A DNA stretch of 19,843 bases from JAVBQJ01 sp045532655 (lineage in GTDB: Bacteria; Verrucomicrobiota; Lentisphaeria; Victivallales; Victivallaceae), in NCBI GenBank assembly GCA_045532655.1, contig JAZSGI010000154.1, forward strand, positions 1-19,843, given 5' to 3'. Below, in pieces: positions 1 through 7,010 of the stretch. Both the position numbers and the translations under genes were made by a program. The notes under the pieces are model-generated. The model saw only the letters and a program-made list of their open reading frames with translations. It had not been told where the DNA came from and did no database searches. Position 1 is the first letter of the stretch. Each line of letters starts with the position of its first letter.

Positions 1-33
1 AAATTCCTTAAATAGCAGCTGCATCTTTGCCAT
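1..33 (-). CDS. Possible 5' end of a gene leaving the window on the left (partial)
   Basis: Reading the minus strand from 33, an ATG opens an uninterrupted frame of 11 codons (MAKMQLLFKEF) to the window edge. It lies downstream of the PBP2 gene on the same strand, separated by 84 bases that hold a perfect palindrome. No convincing Shine-Dalgarno sequence precedes it, and a second in-frame ATG lies at 24. The fragment is too short to assign to a family, and it could be chance. Confidence 0.25.
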   Translation of the reverse strand, partial: MAKMQLLFKEF

Positions 34-58
34 TTTTTGAATGACTTTTGAAATTACC

Positions 59-79
59 TAATATTGATTATCAATATTA
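59..79. promoter_or_regulatory. Perfect AT-rich palindrome, possible operator
   Basis: Two 10-base arms, TAATATTGAT and ATCAATATTA, flank a single central base. Such symmetry suits a dimeric repressor site better than a terminator, since no T-run follows on either strand. It sits between the end of the PBP2 gene and a possible leftward start at 33. It resembles Fur-type operators only loosely, and no regulator can be named. Confidence 0.35.
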
Positions 80-117
80 CTGTTAAATTGCAGATGGAAT
101 TTTCCGGAACAATTGTT

Positions 118-1932
118 TCAGTCATCGCTTCTGCTGAAGTAATCAAGGAAAAATGCTGCTGCTATGGGAGCGCAGTCTTTGCCTCCTGATTGTTCATTTT
201 CCAGCAATATCGTAATAACATAGGTCCTTCCGGCATGTGTACCAAATGCAGTGAACCAGACATTTTTGCTTCTGTTGTTTCTCGGACCCACCTCTGCAGT
301 ACCTGTTTTACCGAAAAGATCTATAACATCATTACCCGCACTTTTTCCGCTGCCCCGCAACACCACACGGCGCATACCCCGCCGCACCACTTCCAGCATA
401 CCGGGATCAAATCCTGTTTCACTTCCATTGCGTTTACCTGCGGTAAAAAGCGGTCTGCCATGATCGTCATTGACGCTTTTAAAAAGGCGTGGTGTCACCA
501 GAAATCCTCCGTTGGCGATGGCTGCAGTATAACGTGCCGCCTGCAGCGGTGAAACAGTTATCATTCCCTGGCCTATTGAAAGCAGAGCGGTATTGGCACG
601 GTTCCAGCTGCGTTTTTCCTGTTTTCTGAATAATTCCTGATCCGGCAGCTGACCTGCCGCCCCCGGTATTTCGATTCCGGTAACAGAACCGAGTCCGGCA
701 CGTTCAAGTACAGACACAATGGCATCGAAGCCGATTTCCATACCCATTTCAATAAAGTAGTCATTACATGAACGTTCCAGTGCTTTTTCCATATCAACCG
801 GTCCGTGTATTGCCGTACAGCGTATCGTTGAAGTACCTATTTTGGTTCTTCCGTCACATACGACAGTTTTTGACGGTGATATTCCTTTTTCCTGTATTGC
901 CAGTGCTATAAGTGGTTTGATGATACTTCCCGGCATATATGTACCGGAAACAGGACGGTTTATAAGAGGTTTTCCGGGATGATTCAGCAGCTCATCATAT
1001 CTTTCTTTGCTTATGGACGGTACAAAATCGTTGGCGTCATATCCCGGAGTTGATGTCATGGCGATGATATCGCCGTTATCAGCATCCATGACTACCATTG
1101 CACCGTTGTATCCCCGGAGCAGATTTTCGGCAATACGCTGTGCATCTGCTTCAACAGTAAGTATTATATGATTGCCGAATGTGGGCGGCACAGTTTCGAT
1201 CAATTCCTGATTTTTGTATCCGAGATAATCCACCTGTACAACAGAACATCCCGGTTCGCCGCGCAATCCTCTTACACCCGGTGTGATTTCGCCGTCAAAA
1301 ATCTTTTCCAGTCCTGATCTTCCTTCAGCATCGGGCAGATAATAGTTGTATTCTTTGCGGTCGCTGGCGGAGAGCGGTTCCACATTGCGGACAAATCCCA
1401 GTAATTGTGCGGCAAAATTCTTCTGTGGATAATACCTTACAGATGATATTTCAACACCTGTACCGTTTATTGCCGGGAGCATCTGGTAAAATTTTGCAAG
1501 CTGTTCAGTGCTGAGATCGTGAAACGCTGTAAATGGAAGACCCGGGGTTATGTTGGAATGTCTGATGATCTTCTCTTTTGTGACTTCAGATTTTACACCG
1601 ATCGCATTGGCGATCCTTTCTGCCGCTGCTACGGCACTGTCTGCCATTTTTCCTCTCGGTGCCCCGCTTCTGATCTCTTCCATATAAAAAACTATATCAT
1701 ATTGCGGTATATTTGCTGCCAGCACTTCAAGGTCTGAAGTCAGTATCATACCTCTTTCTGCCGGTATGCGTATACGGCGCACGGTTTGTCGCCGTACTTT
1801 GTCGCTGTGCTTGTCAACAGTATAGATCTGTTCATAATATAATTTGAAAAGCAGTACAGACAGTCCGCAAAATACTATTGCAGAAATAATAAGGAGGCGC
1901 AACCCCGGGAAAGATTTTTTTACACGGCTCAT
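118..1932 (-). CDS. mrdA: Penicillin-binding protein 2 (peptidoglycan D,D-transpeptidase of the elongasome)
   Basis: A 604-residue class B PBP that cross-links peptidoglycan during side-wall elongation, anchored in the inner membrane with its catalytic domain in the periplasm. Visible features are one N-terminal membrane segment (about residues 10-32), the PBP dimerisation region (about 50-230) and a transpeptidase domain with all three signature motifs: SxxK at S336-K339, SxN at S388-N390 and KTG at 542-544. Length is normal for the family (E. coli PBP2 is 633). The frame stays open upstream, but the ATG at 1932 is chosen because GGAG lies 8 bases before it, it gives the expected short cytoplasmic tail, and it overlaps the mreD stop as ATGA. 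It is the last gene of the ptsH-ptsI-mreC-mreD-mrdA operon. No rodA partner is visible in the window. Confidence 0.96.
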   Translation of the reverse strand: MSRVKKSFPGLRLLIISAIVFCGLSVLLFKLYYEQIYTVDKHSDKVRRQTVRRIRIPAERGMILTSDLEVLAANIPQYDIVFYMEEIRSGAPRGKMADSAVAAAERIANAIGVKSEVTKEKIIRHSNITPGLPFTAFHDLSTEQLAKFYQMLPAINGTGVEISSVRYYPQKNFAAQLLGFVRNVEPLSASDRKEYNYYLPDAEGRSGLEKIFDGEITPGVRGLRGEPGCSVVQVDYLGYKNQELIETVPPTFGNHIILTVEADAQRIAENLLRGYNGAMVVMDADNGDIIAMTSTPGYDANDFVPSISKERYDELLNHPGKPLINRPVSGTYMPGSIIKPLIALAIQEKGISPSKTVVCDGRTKIGTSTIRCTAIHGPVDMEKALERSCNDYFIEMGMEIGFDAIVSVLERAGLGSVTGIEIPGAAGQLPDQELFRKQEKRSWNRANTALLSIGQGMITVSPLQAARYTAAIANGGFLVTPRLFKSVNDDHGRPLFTAGKRNGSETGFDPGMLEVVRRGMRRVVLRGSGKSAGNDVIDLFGKTGTAEVGPRNNRSKNVWFTAFGTHAGRTYVITILLENEQSGGKDCAPIAAAFFLDYFSRSDD

Positions 1933-2438
1933 CTTCTGATCTCCGTTTTTTGTATATCGATACCGAGTTTGCGTGCCAAAAAGGAGATAAGCCACATTAT
2001 CACCGGCATAATAAACACCCCTGCAATACCGCAGAAAAGTACATTTGCGGCAAAACTGAGCCATTCCTCTCCATCTTTCCACCCTCCGGAAATCATCCTT
2101 GTAAAATAGAGAACAAACGCTGCCGTCGATCCTGTACACATCCCGGGAAACCACGATGCCACAGTACCGAAAACATACTTTTTACCGGCAGAAATCATTA
2201 TTCCCCAGAAAAGAAACGGCACAAACAATTCCATAAATCCGGCAATTCCCCTGTCATAGGTCAATCCGGAAAATGTTGCCGCCAGCAATGCCGGGAAAAT
2301 TGCATTTTTCACTTTGCAGTAATTACCGAACGCAAATACCGTCCATACACTCAGCGGCAGATATATGCCTGTATCACCAAGCCATACAGAAAAAATAAAG
2401 GCCGTAAAAACAGATACTGCTCCGAAAAGTATTGTCAT
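1929..2438 (-). CDS. mreD: Rod shape-determining protein MreD
   Basis: A 169-residue, strongly hydrophobic protein with about five predicted membrane segments, matching the usual size and topology of MreD. MreD proteins are poorly conserved in sequence, so the call rests on hydropathy plus its place between mreC and mrdA. It is an inner-membrane member of the elongasome that works with MreC, MreB, RodA and PBP2 to keep rod shape. Its ATG overlaps the mreC TGA in an ATGA junction, and its own TGA overlaps the mrdA ATG in the same way. Both junctions point to translational coupling. Confidence 0.88.
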   Translation of the reverse strand: MTILFGAVSVFTAFIFSVWLGDTGIYLPLSVWTVFAFGNYCKVKNAIFPALLAATFSGLTYDRGIAGFMELFVPFLFWGIMISAGKKYVFGTVASWFPGMCTGSTAAFVLYFTRMISGGWKDGEEWLSFAANVLFCGIAGVFIMPVIMWLISFLARKLGIDIQKTEIRR

Positions 2439-3331
2439 TCTGCCGTAGTTCCACTCTGTTCGACCTGATCAGATCTTTTATCATTTCCGCTTATTGCCAC
2501 TGCAACATAACGCATGGTATTAAGATCTGCAGCGATCTTCACCTTGCCGGAACGCACCATACTGTTGCCGTATACTTTGTTGTGACTTTCAAGGCTCTCA
2601 AGATATCCCACCATCACTCCCGGCGGGACAGCCTTTTCAAATCCTGTAGTAACGATCTCCTCACCTATTCTGTAAGAACGGTCTCCCGGCAGAAAATTTA
2701 TACTTCCTGCCTGCCCGTCAGCATTGATGAAACCAACAGCATTTGCTTCCGGCAGACGTACCGAAAAACGCATGCTGCTGTTCATTATTGTACGTACAAC
2801 AGACTGGTGACGTGAAACTTCTGATACAATTCCGGCAAATACCGATACAGGTTCACCATTTATAACAGCTATTGTAAATACACCTGCACCGGCTTCAACA
2901 CCGTCATCACTTCCCTTGTTTATGGCAAAACTTTCATACCAGTTCACCGGGTCCCTGCGGATGACTTCGCTTATTGCGAAGGAAACTCCTTCTGCCTGTG
3001 ACAATCCGCACATACTGCGGAGTACAGCGATTTCCTCCTCCAAAGCTGCTGTATTCTTTGCCTTTGCCGCCAGCAGCAGGTTATCCCTGCGCAGTACTTC
3101 CACCGCAGCAGCAAGTTCCACCGGTGTCCTGACACTCAGTCCTTCTTCCCTTACCCGCCGCATCGTATCCGCCGGTATCGCAGAAAAAGGATAGATAAAG
3201 TCACCTATAAGTTTTGAAGAAAGATCTCTGCTCCATAAAAATACGATCGCCGACAACAAAATCACTGCCGGCAGTATGATCAGCCACGCACCTTTGTACC
3301 AAACTCTTTTTTTATGTCTGATCTTTGCCAT
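2435..3331 (-). CDS. mreC: Rod shape-determining protein MreC
   Basis: A 298-residue bitopic inner-membrane protein whose periplasmic part binds PBP2 and the other elongasome proteins. It has a basic N-terminus, one membrane helix (about 15-33), a helical and probably coiled-coil stretch (about 65-105), then the MreC beta domains. A family-typical segment around residues 113-135 contains RRDPVNWYESFAINKGSDDG. The start lies only 4 bases after the ptsI stop and has no strong Shine-Dalgarno; a short inverted repeat (ACAGG-TTG-CCTGT, 3338-3350) spans the junction. Translation is therefore probably coupled to ptsI. The C-terminal tail (about 280-298) is polar and probably disordered. Confidence 0.95.
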   Translation of the reverse strand: MAKIRHKKRVWYKGAWLIILPAVILLSAIVFLWSRDLSSKLIGDFIYPFSAIPADTMRRVREEGLSVRTPVELAAAVEVLRRDNLLLAAKAKNTAALEEEIAVLRSMCGLSQAEGVSFAISEVIRRDPVNWYESFAINKGSDDGVEAGAGVFTIAVINGEPVSVFAGIVSEVSRHQSVVRTIMNSSMRFSVRLPEANAVGFINADGQAGSINFLPGDRSYRIGEEIVTTGFEKAVPPGVMVGYLESLESHNKVYGNSMVRSGKVKIAADLNTMRYVAVAISGNDKRSDQVEQSGTTAE

Positions 3332-3335
3332 GATA

Positions 3336-5117
3336 TTACAGGTTGCCTGTTACAAGTGAATATATTTCAGGAGCTGTATTGCGGAGGAAATCTTCGCACT
3401 TTTTCATATTTTCCTCTGCTGAATCACCTGCAAGCAGCTCATAAGCCAGCATTTCCGCTTTGTTCACAGACAGTTTGCGTGTCACATGTCTTACCATGTT
3501 TATACATCCTGTTGCCATACTCAATTCACGCAGCCCCAGCCCTATAAGCAAAGCTGTAAATCTTGGATCACCGGCTATTTCCCCGCAAAGACATATTCCT
3601 ATACGGTGTTCCCTTGCAGTTTCAATACATGTCTTCAGTATTCTCAATACAGCAGGATGTGCCGGGTTGTACATATGTGCAACTTTTTCATTTGTCCGGT
3701 CAACACACATGACGTACTGCACCATATCATTACTGCCTATGGATAAAAAATCAACTTCACAGGCAATAGTATCGCAACAGAGTGCTGCGGCAGGAGTTTC
3801 GATCATTGCACCGAGAAAGAGTCTGTCTGCACATTTTATTTTTGCCGCCTTTAATGCAGAAACTTCTTCAGCGATCATTTTTTTCACCGCTTTTATCTCT
3901 GAAATATCCGAGATCATCGGTATCATCACATGCAGATTGCCGAATTGTGCCGCCCGCAGCAAAGCCCTGATCTGGCTGCGGAGAATATCCGGACGGTCAA
4001 AAAGTCCCAGACGCACACCTCTCAGACCCAAAGCCGGATTTGTTTCTGTCACACTTTGTATCGAGTCTGCCATTTTGTCCCCGCCCACATCCAGTGTCCT
4101 GATAACGACGGGGTCATCACCGCAAGCTGTAAGGAGTTTGCGGTATACTTCCAGCTGGGTTTCTTCATCCGGAGGTGTTGAACGGTTCATAAAAAGGAAC
4201 TCGGTACGGAAGAGTCCTATACCACATGCAGCATATCTTTTTATCTGTTCCAGGTCTTCTGTATCTTCCATATTGGCAGAAAGCTGTACAGAAAAACCAT
4301 CTGTTGTTTCCGGCCGCAGTCTTGTAGAATTCTCCAACTGTTCAAGGATCCTTTTCTCCTCCTCAAACTTGGCGAGAAACAGTTCATAGCTTTCCTTTGA
4401 CGGATTGACGATCAATCTTCCCGTACCGCCGTCAACTATCACAATATCGCCGTCGGAAACTTTTTCAAAAATTCCGGCCGGTATCCCCACAAGTGCCGGT
4501 ATCTGCATGGAACGGGCAAGAACTGCAGAGTGGGATGTACGGCTGCCGGTTTCTGTAACAAAAGCAAGAACATCTTTTCTTCCGAGCCGTGCAGTATCTG
4601 ACGGTGTAAGGTCACGGGCAAGGACAATGGCAGGTTCGCCGGATAATGTTTCCGGAGTATTTGTTCCTGAAGCCTGCAGATGCATAAGCACACGGCTGCC
4701 CACATCCCTTATATCCACGGCTCTTTCTTTGATATACGGGTCATCGATCGCAGCCAGAGTATTGATATAGCGTTCCATAACTTTTGCATATGCACATTCA
4801 GCGGCAATAAGTTTGGAACCGATATACTGTTCCACCTCTTTCACCATAGCCGGATCTTCAAGCATAAGGATATGTGCATCAAAGATATTAGCTTCGGAAG
4901 TATTCAGCTTTTCTGCAAGTTCCTTTTGCAGCTGGTCAAGTTCGGAATGGGTTTTTCCGAGAGCATCTTTCAGGCGCACGAGTTCGTGTTCCACCTGGTC
5001 TTTACTGATAACACGGTTTTCAGGGATATATGCGTGCTCTGCCGTAACGAGAATACGTATTCTGCCCAAGGCTATACCGGGAGATACTCCAATAGCGGAA
5101 AAGACTTCTTCCTGCAT
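3336..5117 (-). CDS. ptsI: Phosphoenolpyruvate-protein phosphotransferase (PTS Enzyme I)
   Basis: A 593-residue cytosolic enzyme that takes phosphate from phosphoenolpyruvate and passes it to HPr. All expected parts are present: the N-terminal HPr-binding helical region, the phosphohistidine loop GSRTSHSAVLAR with the active His at residue 186, and the C-terminal PEP-binding TIM barrel. The barrel carries GLFRTEFLFM, the SIGSNDMVQY loop and the LCGEIAGD catalytic Cys motif. Length matches bacterial Enzyme I (about 575). The frame begins at a TTG one codon earlier, but the ATG at 5117 sits 7 bases after AGGAG and is preferred. It lies 36 bases downstream of ptsH and 4 bases upstream of mreC. 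No EII sugar transporter is encoded in the window, so the sugar or regulatory target is unknown. Confidence 0.97.
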   Translation of the reverse strand: MQEEVFSAIGVSPGIALGRIRILVTAEHAYIPENRVISKDQVEHELVRLKDALGKTHSELDQLQKELAEKLNTSEANIFDAHILMLEDPAMVKEVEQYIGSKLIAAECAYAKVMERYINTLAAIDDPYIKERAVDIRDVGSRVLMHLQASGTNTPETLSGEPAIVLARDLTPSDTARLGRKDVLAFVTETGSRTSHSAVLARSMQIPALVGIPAGIFEKVSDGDIVIVDGGTGRLIVNPSKESYELFLAKFEEEKRILEQLENSTRLRPETTDGFSVQLSANMEDTEDLEQIKRYAACGIGLFRTEFLFMNRSTPPDEETQLEVYRKLLTACGDDPVVIRTLDVGGDKMADSIQSVTETNPALGLRGVRLGLFDRPDILRSQIRALLRAAQFGNLHVMIPMISDISEIKAVKKMIAEEVSALKAAKIKCADRLFLGAMIETPAAALCCDTIACEVDFLSIGSNDMVQYVMCVDRTNEKVAHMYNPAHPAVLRILKTCIETAREHRIGICLCGEIAGDPRFTALLIGLGLRELSMATGCINMVRHVTRKLSVNKAEMLAYELLAGDSAEENMKKCEDFLRNTAPEIYSLVTGNL

Positions 5118-5153
5118 CAAAACGCTCCTTGTTTAGGCTTATATGCGCCGGTG

Positions 5154-5444
5154 TTATTCTGTTTCCCCGAATCCTGATGCAAAATCTTCAGAAAGGCGGT
5201 CAACAATCTCCTCTGCACCGTCACCTTCTGCTTCAATAACAAGTTTTGTACCTGTACCTGCCGCCATCATGAGTATGGAAAGAGCACTTGATGCCATAAC
5301 CTTTTCGCCATTTTCCCGCACAAACCGGACATCCGCACTGTATTCAGAAACAGCACGGGCAATCATGGCAGCCGGTCTGGCATGGAGACCGAGACGGTTT
5401 ACCACGGTTACTTCTCTGGTTATAACGGTTGAATTTTCGGACAT
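5154..5444 (-). CDS. ptsH: Phosphocarrier protein HPr
   Basis: A 96-residue phosphocarrier, slightly longer than the usual 85-90. The active-site loop NRLGLHARPA is intact, with phosphorylatable His at residue 21. The region equivalent to the regulatory Ser46 loop reads VMASSALSILMMAA; serines at 52 and 53 keep a candidate site for HPr kinase, but the usual Lys-Ser pair is absent. The ATG at 5444 is preferred to a TTG two codons earlier because GAGAG lies about 9 bases before it. It is the first gene of the operon and is preceded by a TTGAAA/TATATT promoter. It receives phosphate from Enzyme I, encoded directly downstream. Confidence 0.95.
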   Translation of the reverse strand: MSENSTVITREVTVVNRLGLHARPAAMIARAVSEYSADVRFVRENGEKVMASSALSILMMAAGTGTKLVIEAEGDGAEEIVDRLSEDFASGFGETE

Positions 5445-5485
5445 CGGCAATTTCTCTCAAAAATTTTGTTCAAGGCAGGTCTGAT

Positions 5486-5513
5486 AATATAACACACTTT
5501 TTAAATTTTTCAA
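5486..5513 (-). promoter_or_regulatory. Sigma-70-type promoter for ptsH-ptsI-mreCD-mrdA
   Basis: On the minus strand TTGAAA (5513-5508) is followed, after 16 bases, by TATATT (5491-5486), with a TGT directly before it (extended -10). It lies 42 bases upstream of the ptsH ATG in the divergent ptsH/MBL intergenic region. It is the only good promoter seen ahead of the five-gene operon. Confidence 0.6.
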
Positions 5514-5523
5514 ATTCCAGCTA

Positions 5524-5555
5524 TTGAAAATTCGTGATTATGGTGTAAATTTACA
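5524..5555 (+). promoter_or_regulatory. Possible promoter and 12-bp palindrome upstream of the MBL gene
   Basis: TTGAAA at 5524 and a weak -10 (TAAATT at 5546) are 16 bases apart. The -10 is embedded in a perfect palindrome, TGTAAATTTACA (5544-5555), which would suit a repressor site. Another -10-like element with a TGn (TGATAATAT, 5482-5490) overlaps the divergent ptsH promoter but has no good -35. The assignment is tentative. Confidence 0.35.
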
Positions 5556-5584
5556 TTAGATTTAAATTAAAGGAGAAAAGAACT

Positions 5585-6178
5585 ATGAAATATAAGTGTG
5601 TTTCAGTCGGGACATTTGAAACAAATTGTTATATTGTTTCCTGTGGAAATATGTTATATATAATCGATCCCGGTGCAGATGCAGAGCTGATTTGTGCCGC
5701 TGCCGGGGATTTTGAATTTGATAAGGTGCGTATTTTGCTGACACACGCCCATATCGATCATATTTCAGCAATACCGGTCCTTATGGATAAATTGAATGTT
5801 GAATCATTATATATGCATGAAAATGAATATGTTGTATATGCAAGCAAAGAAAACGCCATTCCGCCGTGGTATCCCCTTGCCGAAGGTCTTCCGGAACCTG
5901 TATTCACACCGTGGGATGATTTTCAGGTATTGCCGACACCCGGCCATACACCCGGCGGAGTATGCTATTATTTTGCCGGTGATAATATTGTGTTTACCGG
6001 CGATACCCTCTTTGCCGAATCTGTGGGCAGAAGCGATCTTGCCGGCGGCAATCACAAAACCCTTATTGATTCGATACACCGGGAACTTATGAAACTTGAC
6101 GATTCAGTACTCTGCCTGCCCGGTCACGGTCCGGCAACGACCATCGGTGACGAAAGATACAATAATCCGTATCTTTGA
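5585..6178 (+). CDS. MBL-fold metallo-hydrolase (glyoxalase II-like)
   Basis: A 197-residue cytosolic metallo-beta-lactamase-fold hydrolase. It keeps the full binuclear metal site: THAHIDH (His54, His56, Asp58, His59), the GHTPGG His at 121, Asp140 in FTGDTLF, and His181 in LPGHG. Size and motif spacing fit the short glyoxalase II-like group often annotated YcbL/GloB-like, which lacks the C-terminal glutathione-binding domain of true glyoxalase II. The physiological substrate therefore cannot be named. AAAGGAG lies 9 bases before the ATG. It is divergent from ptsH, with 140 bases between the two starts. No clear terminator separates it from the next gene. Confidence 0.9.
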   Translation: MKYKCVSVGTFETNCYIVSCGNMLYIIDPGADAELICAAAGDFEFDKVRILLTHAHIDHISAIPVLMDKLNVESLYMHENEYVVYASKENAIPPWYPLAEGLPEPVFTPWDDFQVLPTPGHTPGGVCYYFAGDNIVFTGDTLFAESVGRSDLAGGNHKTLIDSIHRELMKLDDSVLCLPGHGPATTIGDERYNNPYL

Positions 6179-6190
6179 GGCAACTTTGAT

Positions 6191-6219
6191 TTGACAACTG
6201 TACCAAATGGGTACATATT
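6191..6219 (+). promoter_or_regulatory. Promoter with an inverted repeat in its spacer, upstream of the Bax1-inhibitor-like gene
   Basis: A consensus -35, TTGACA (6191-6196), is followed after 17 bases by CATATT (6214-6219). The spacer and the start of the -10 hold an inverted repeat, TGTACC-AAATG-GGTACA (6199-6215), a typical footprint for a dimeric repressor blocking RNA polymerase. It would drive the Bax1-like, UDP-sugar dehydrogenase and MBOAT genes. The regulator is not identifiable from the window. Confidence 0.5.
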
Positions 6220-6273
6220 ACTCCATGACCGGAAAAATTAAAATAAAAAGAGGCAATTTCAAAAGAGGAAAAA

Positions 6274-7008
6274 ATGAACAACGAATACAGAACAATGGGC
6301 GGTACTCTGCAGAAGGAAACTGCAGGGGTTGGTTTTTACAGATCTTTTATTACAAAAGTCTACGGCTGGATGGCAGCCGGTCTGGGTCTTACCACTGCGG
6401 CAGCAGCAGTTACCGCAGCAGTTGTGGCGGCAAATGTGACAGAGGAAAATTTTGAATCACTGCATGGGCTTTTTATTGCAGCACTGATCGTTGAAATCGT
6501 ACTTGTCATGGCTATCAGCTGGGGTATCAACCGAATATCACCTGCAGTTGCAGGAGTGCTTTTCCTGATATACTCCATCGTAAGCGGTGTAACCATTGCA
6601 CCGATAGTTTTTGTTTATACCGGGACAAGCATTGCTGTGACCTTCGGCATAACCGCAGGGACATTTGCCGCCATGAGTCTTTACGGTTACTTCACCAAAG
6701 CTGATCTTACATCTTTCGGCAATATAATGATGATGGGTCTCTGGGGTATCGTTATAGCCACGATCATCAACATATTCTGGGCAAATGAAACCCTTTACTG
6801 GGTGATTTCCTACCTCGGAGTTGCTATTTTCACCGGTCTTGTGGCATACGATACCAATAAACTCAAAGGTATTGCCATGAGTATTGAAGATGGCAGCGTG
6901 GAAAGGGCAACTGCAAGCAAAATTGCCATAATCGGCGCCCTCAACCTTTACCTTGATTTTGTCAATCTCTTTCTCATGCTTCTGCGTTTCTTCGGCAAAA
7001 GGAGGTAA
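6274..7008 (+). CDS. Bax1-inhibitor / YccA-YbhL family membrane protein
   Basis: A 244-residue inner-membrane protein with seven likely hydrophobic segments and a polar N-terminal tail of about 25 residues. Family signs are FITKVYGWMAAGLGLT before the first helix, the LYGYFTKADLTSFG motif mid-protein, VAYDTNKLKGIA near helix 6, and the acidic/aromatic end LNLYLDFVNLFLMLLRFFG. Members (E. coli YbhL, YccA; bacterial BsYetJ-type proteins) are linked to membrane protein quality control or proton-sensitive calcium leak; which applies here is unknown. GAGG lies about 7 bases before the ATG. Its TAA overlaps a downstream ATG as TAATG, so it is probably cotranscribed with the next gene. Confidence 0.93.
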   Translation: MNNEYRTMGGTLQKETAGVGFYRSFITKVYGWMAAGLGLTTAAAAVTAAVVAANVTEENFESLHGLFIAALIVEIVLVMAISWGINRISPAVAGVLFLIYSIVSGVTIAPIVFVYTGTSIAVTFGITAGTFAAMSLYGYFTKADLTSFGNIMMMGLWGIVIATIINIFWANETLYWVISYLGVAIFTGLVAYDTNKLKGIAMSIEDGSVERATASKIAIIGALNLYLDFVNLFLMLLRFFGKRR

Positions 7009-7010
7009 TG

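Noticed and set aside
1950..2468. Plus-strand frame of 172 codons across mreD
   Set aside because: His/Cys/Lys-rich antisense shadow of the hydrophobic MreD gene.
3460..4389. Long plus-strand open frame (309 codons) opposite ptsI
   Set aside because: It is antisense to the conserved Enzyme I barrel, its composition is that of a reverse-strand shadow, and it has no ribosome-binding site.
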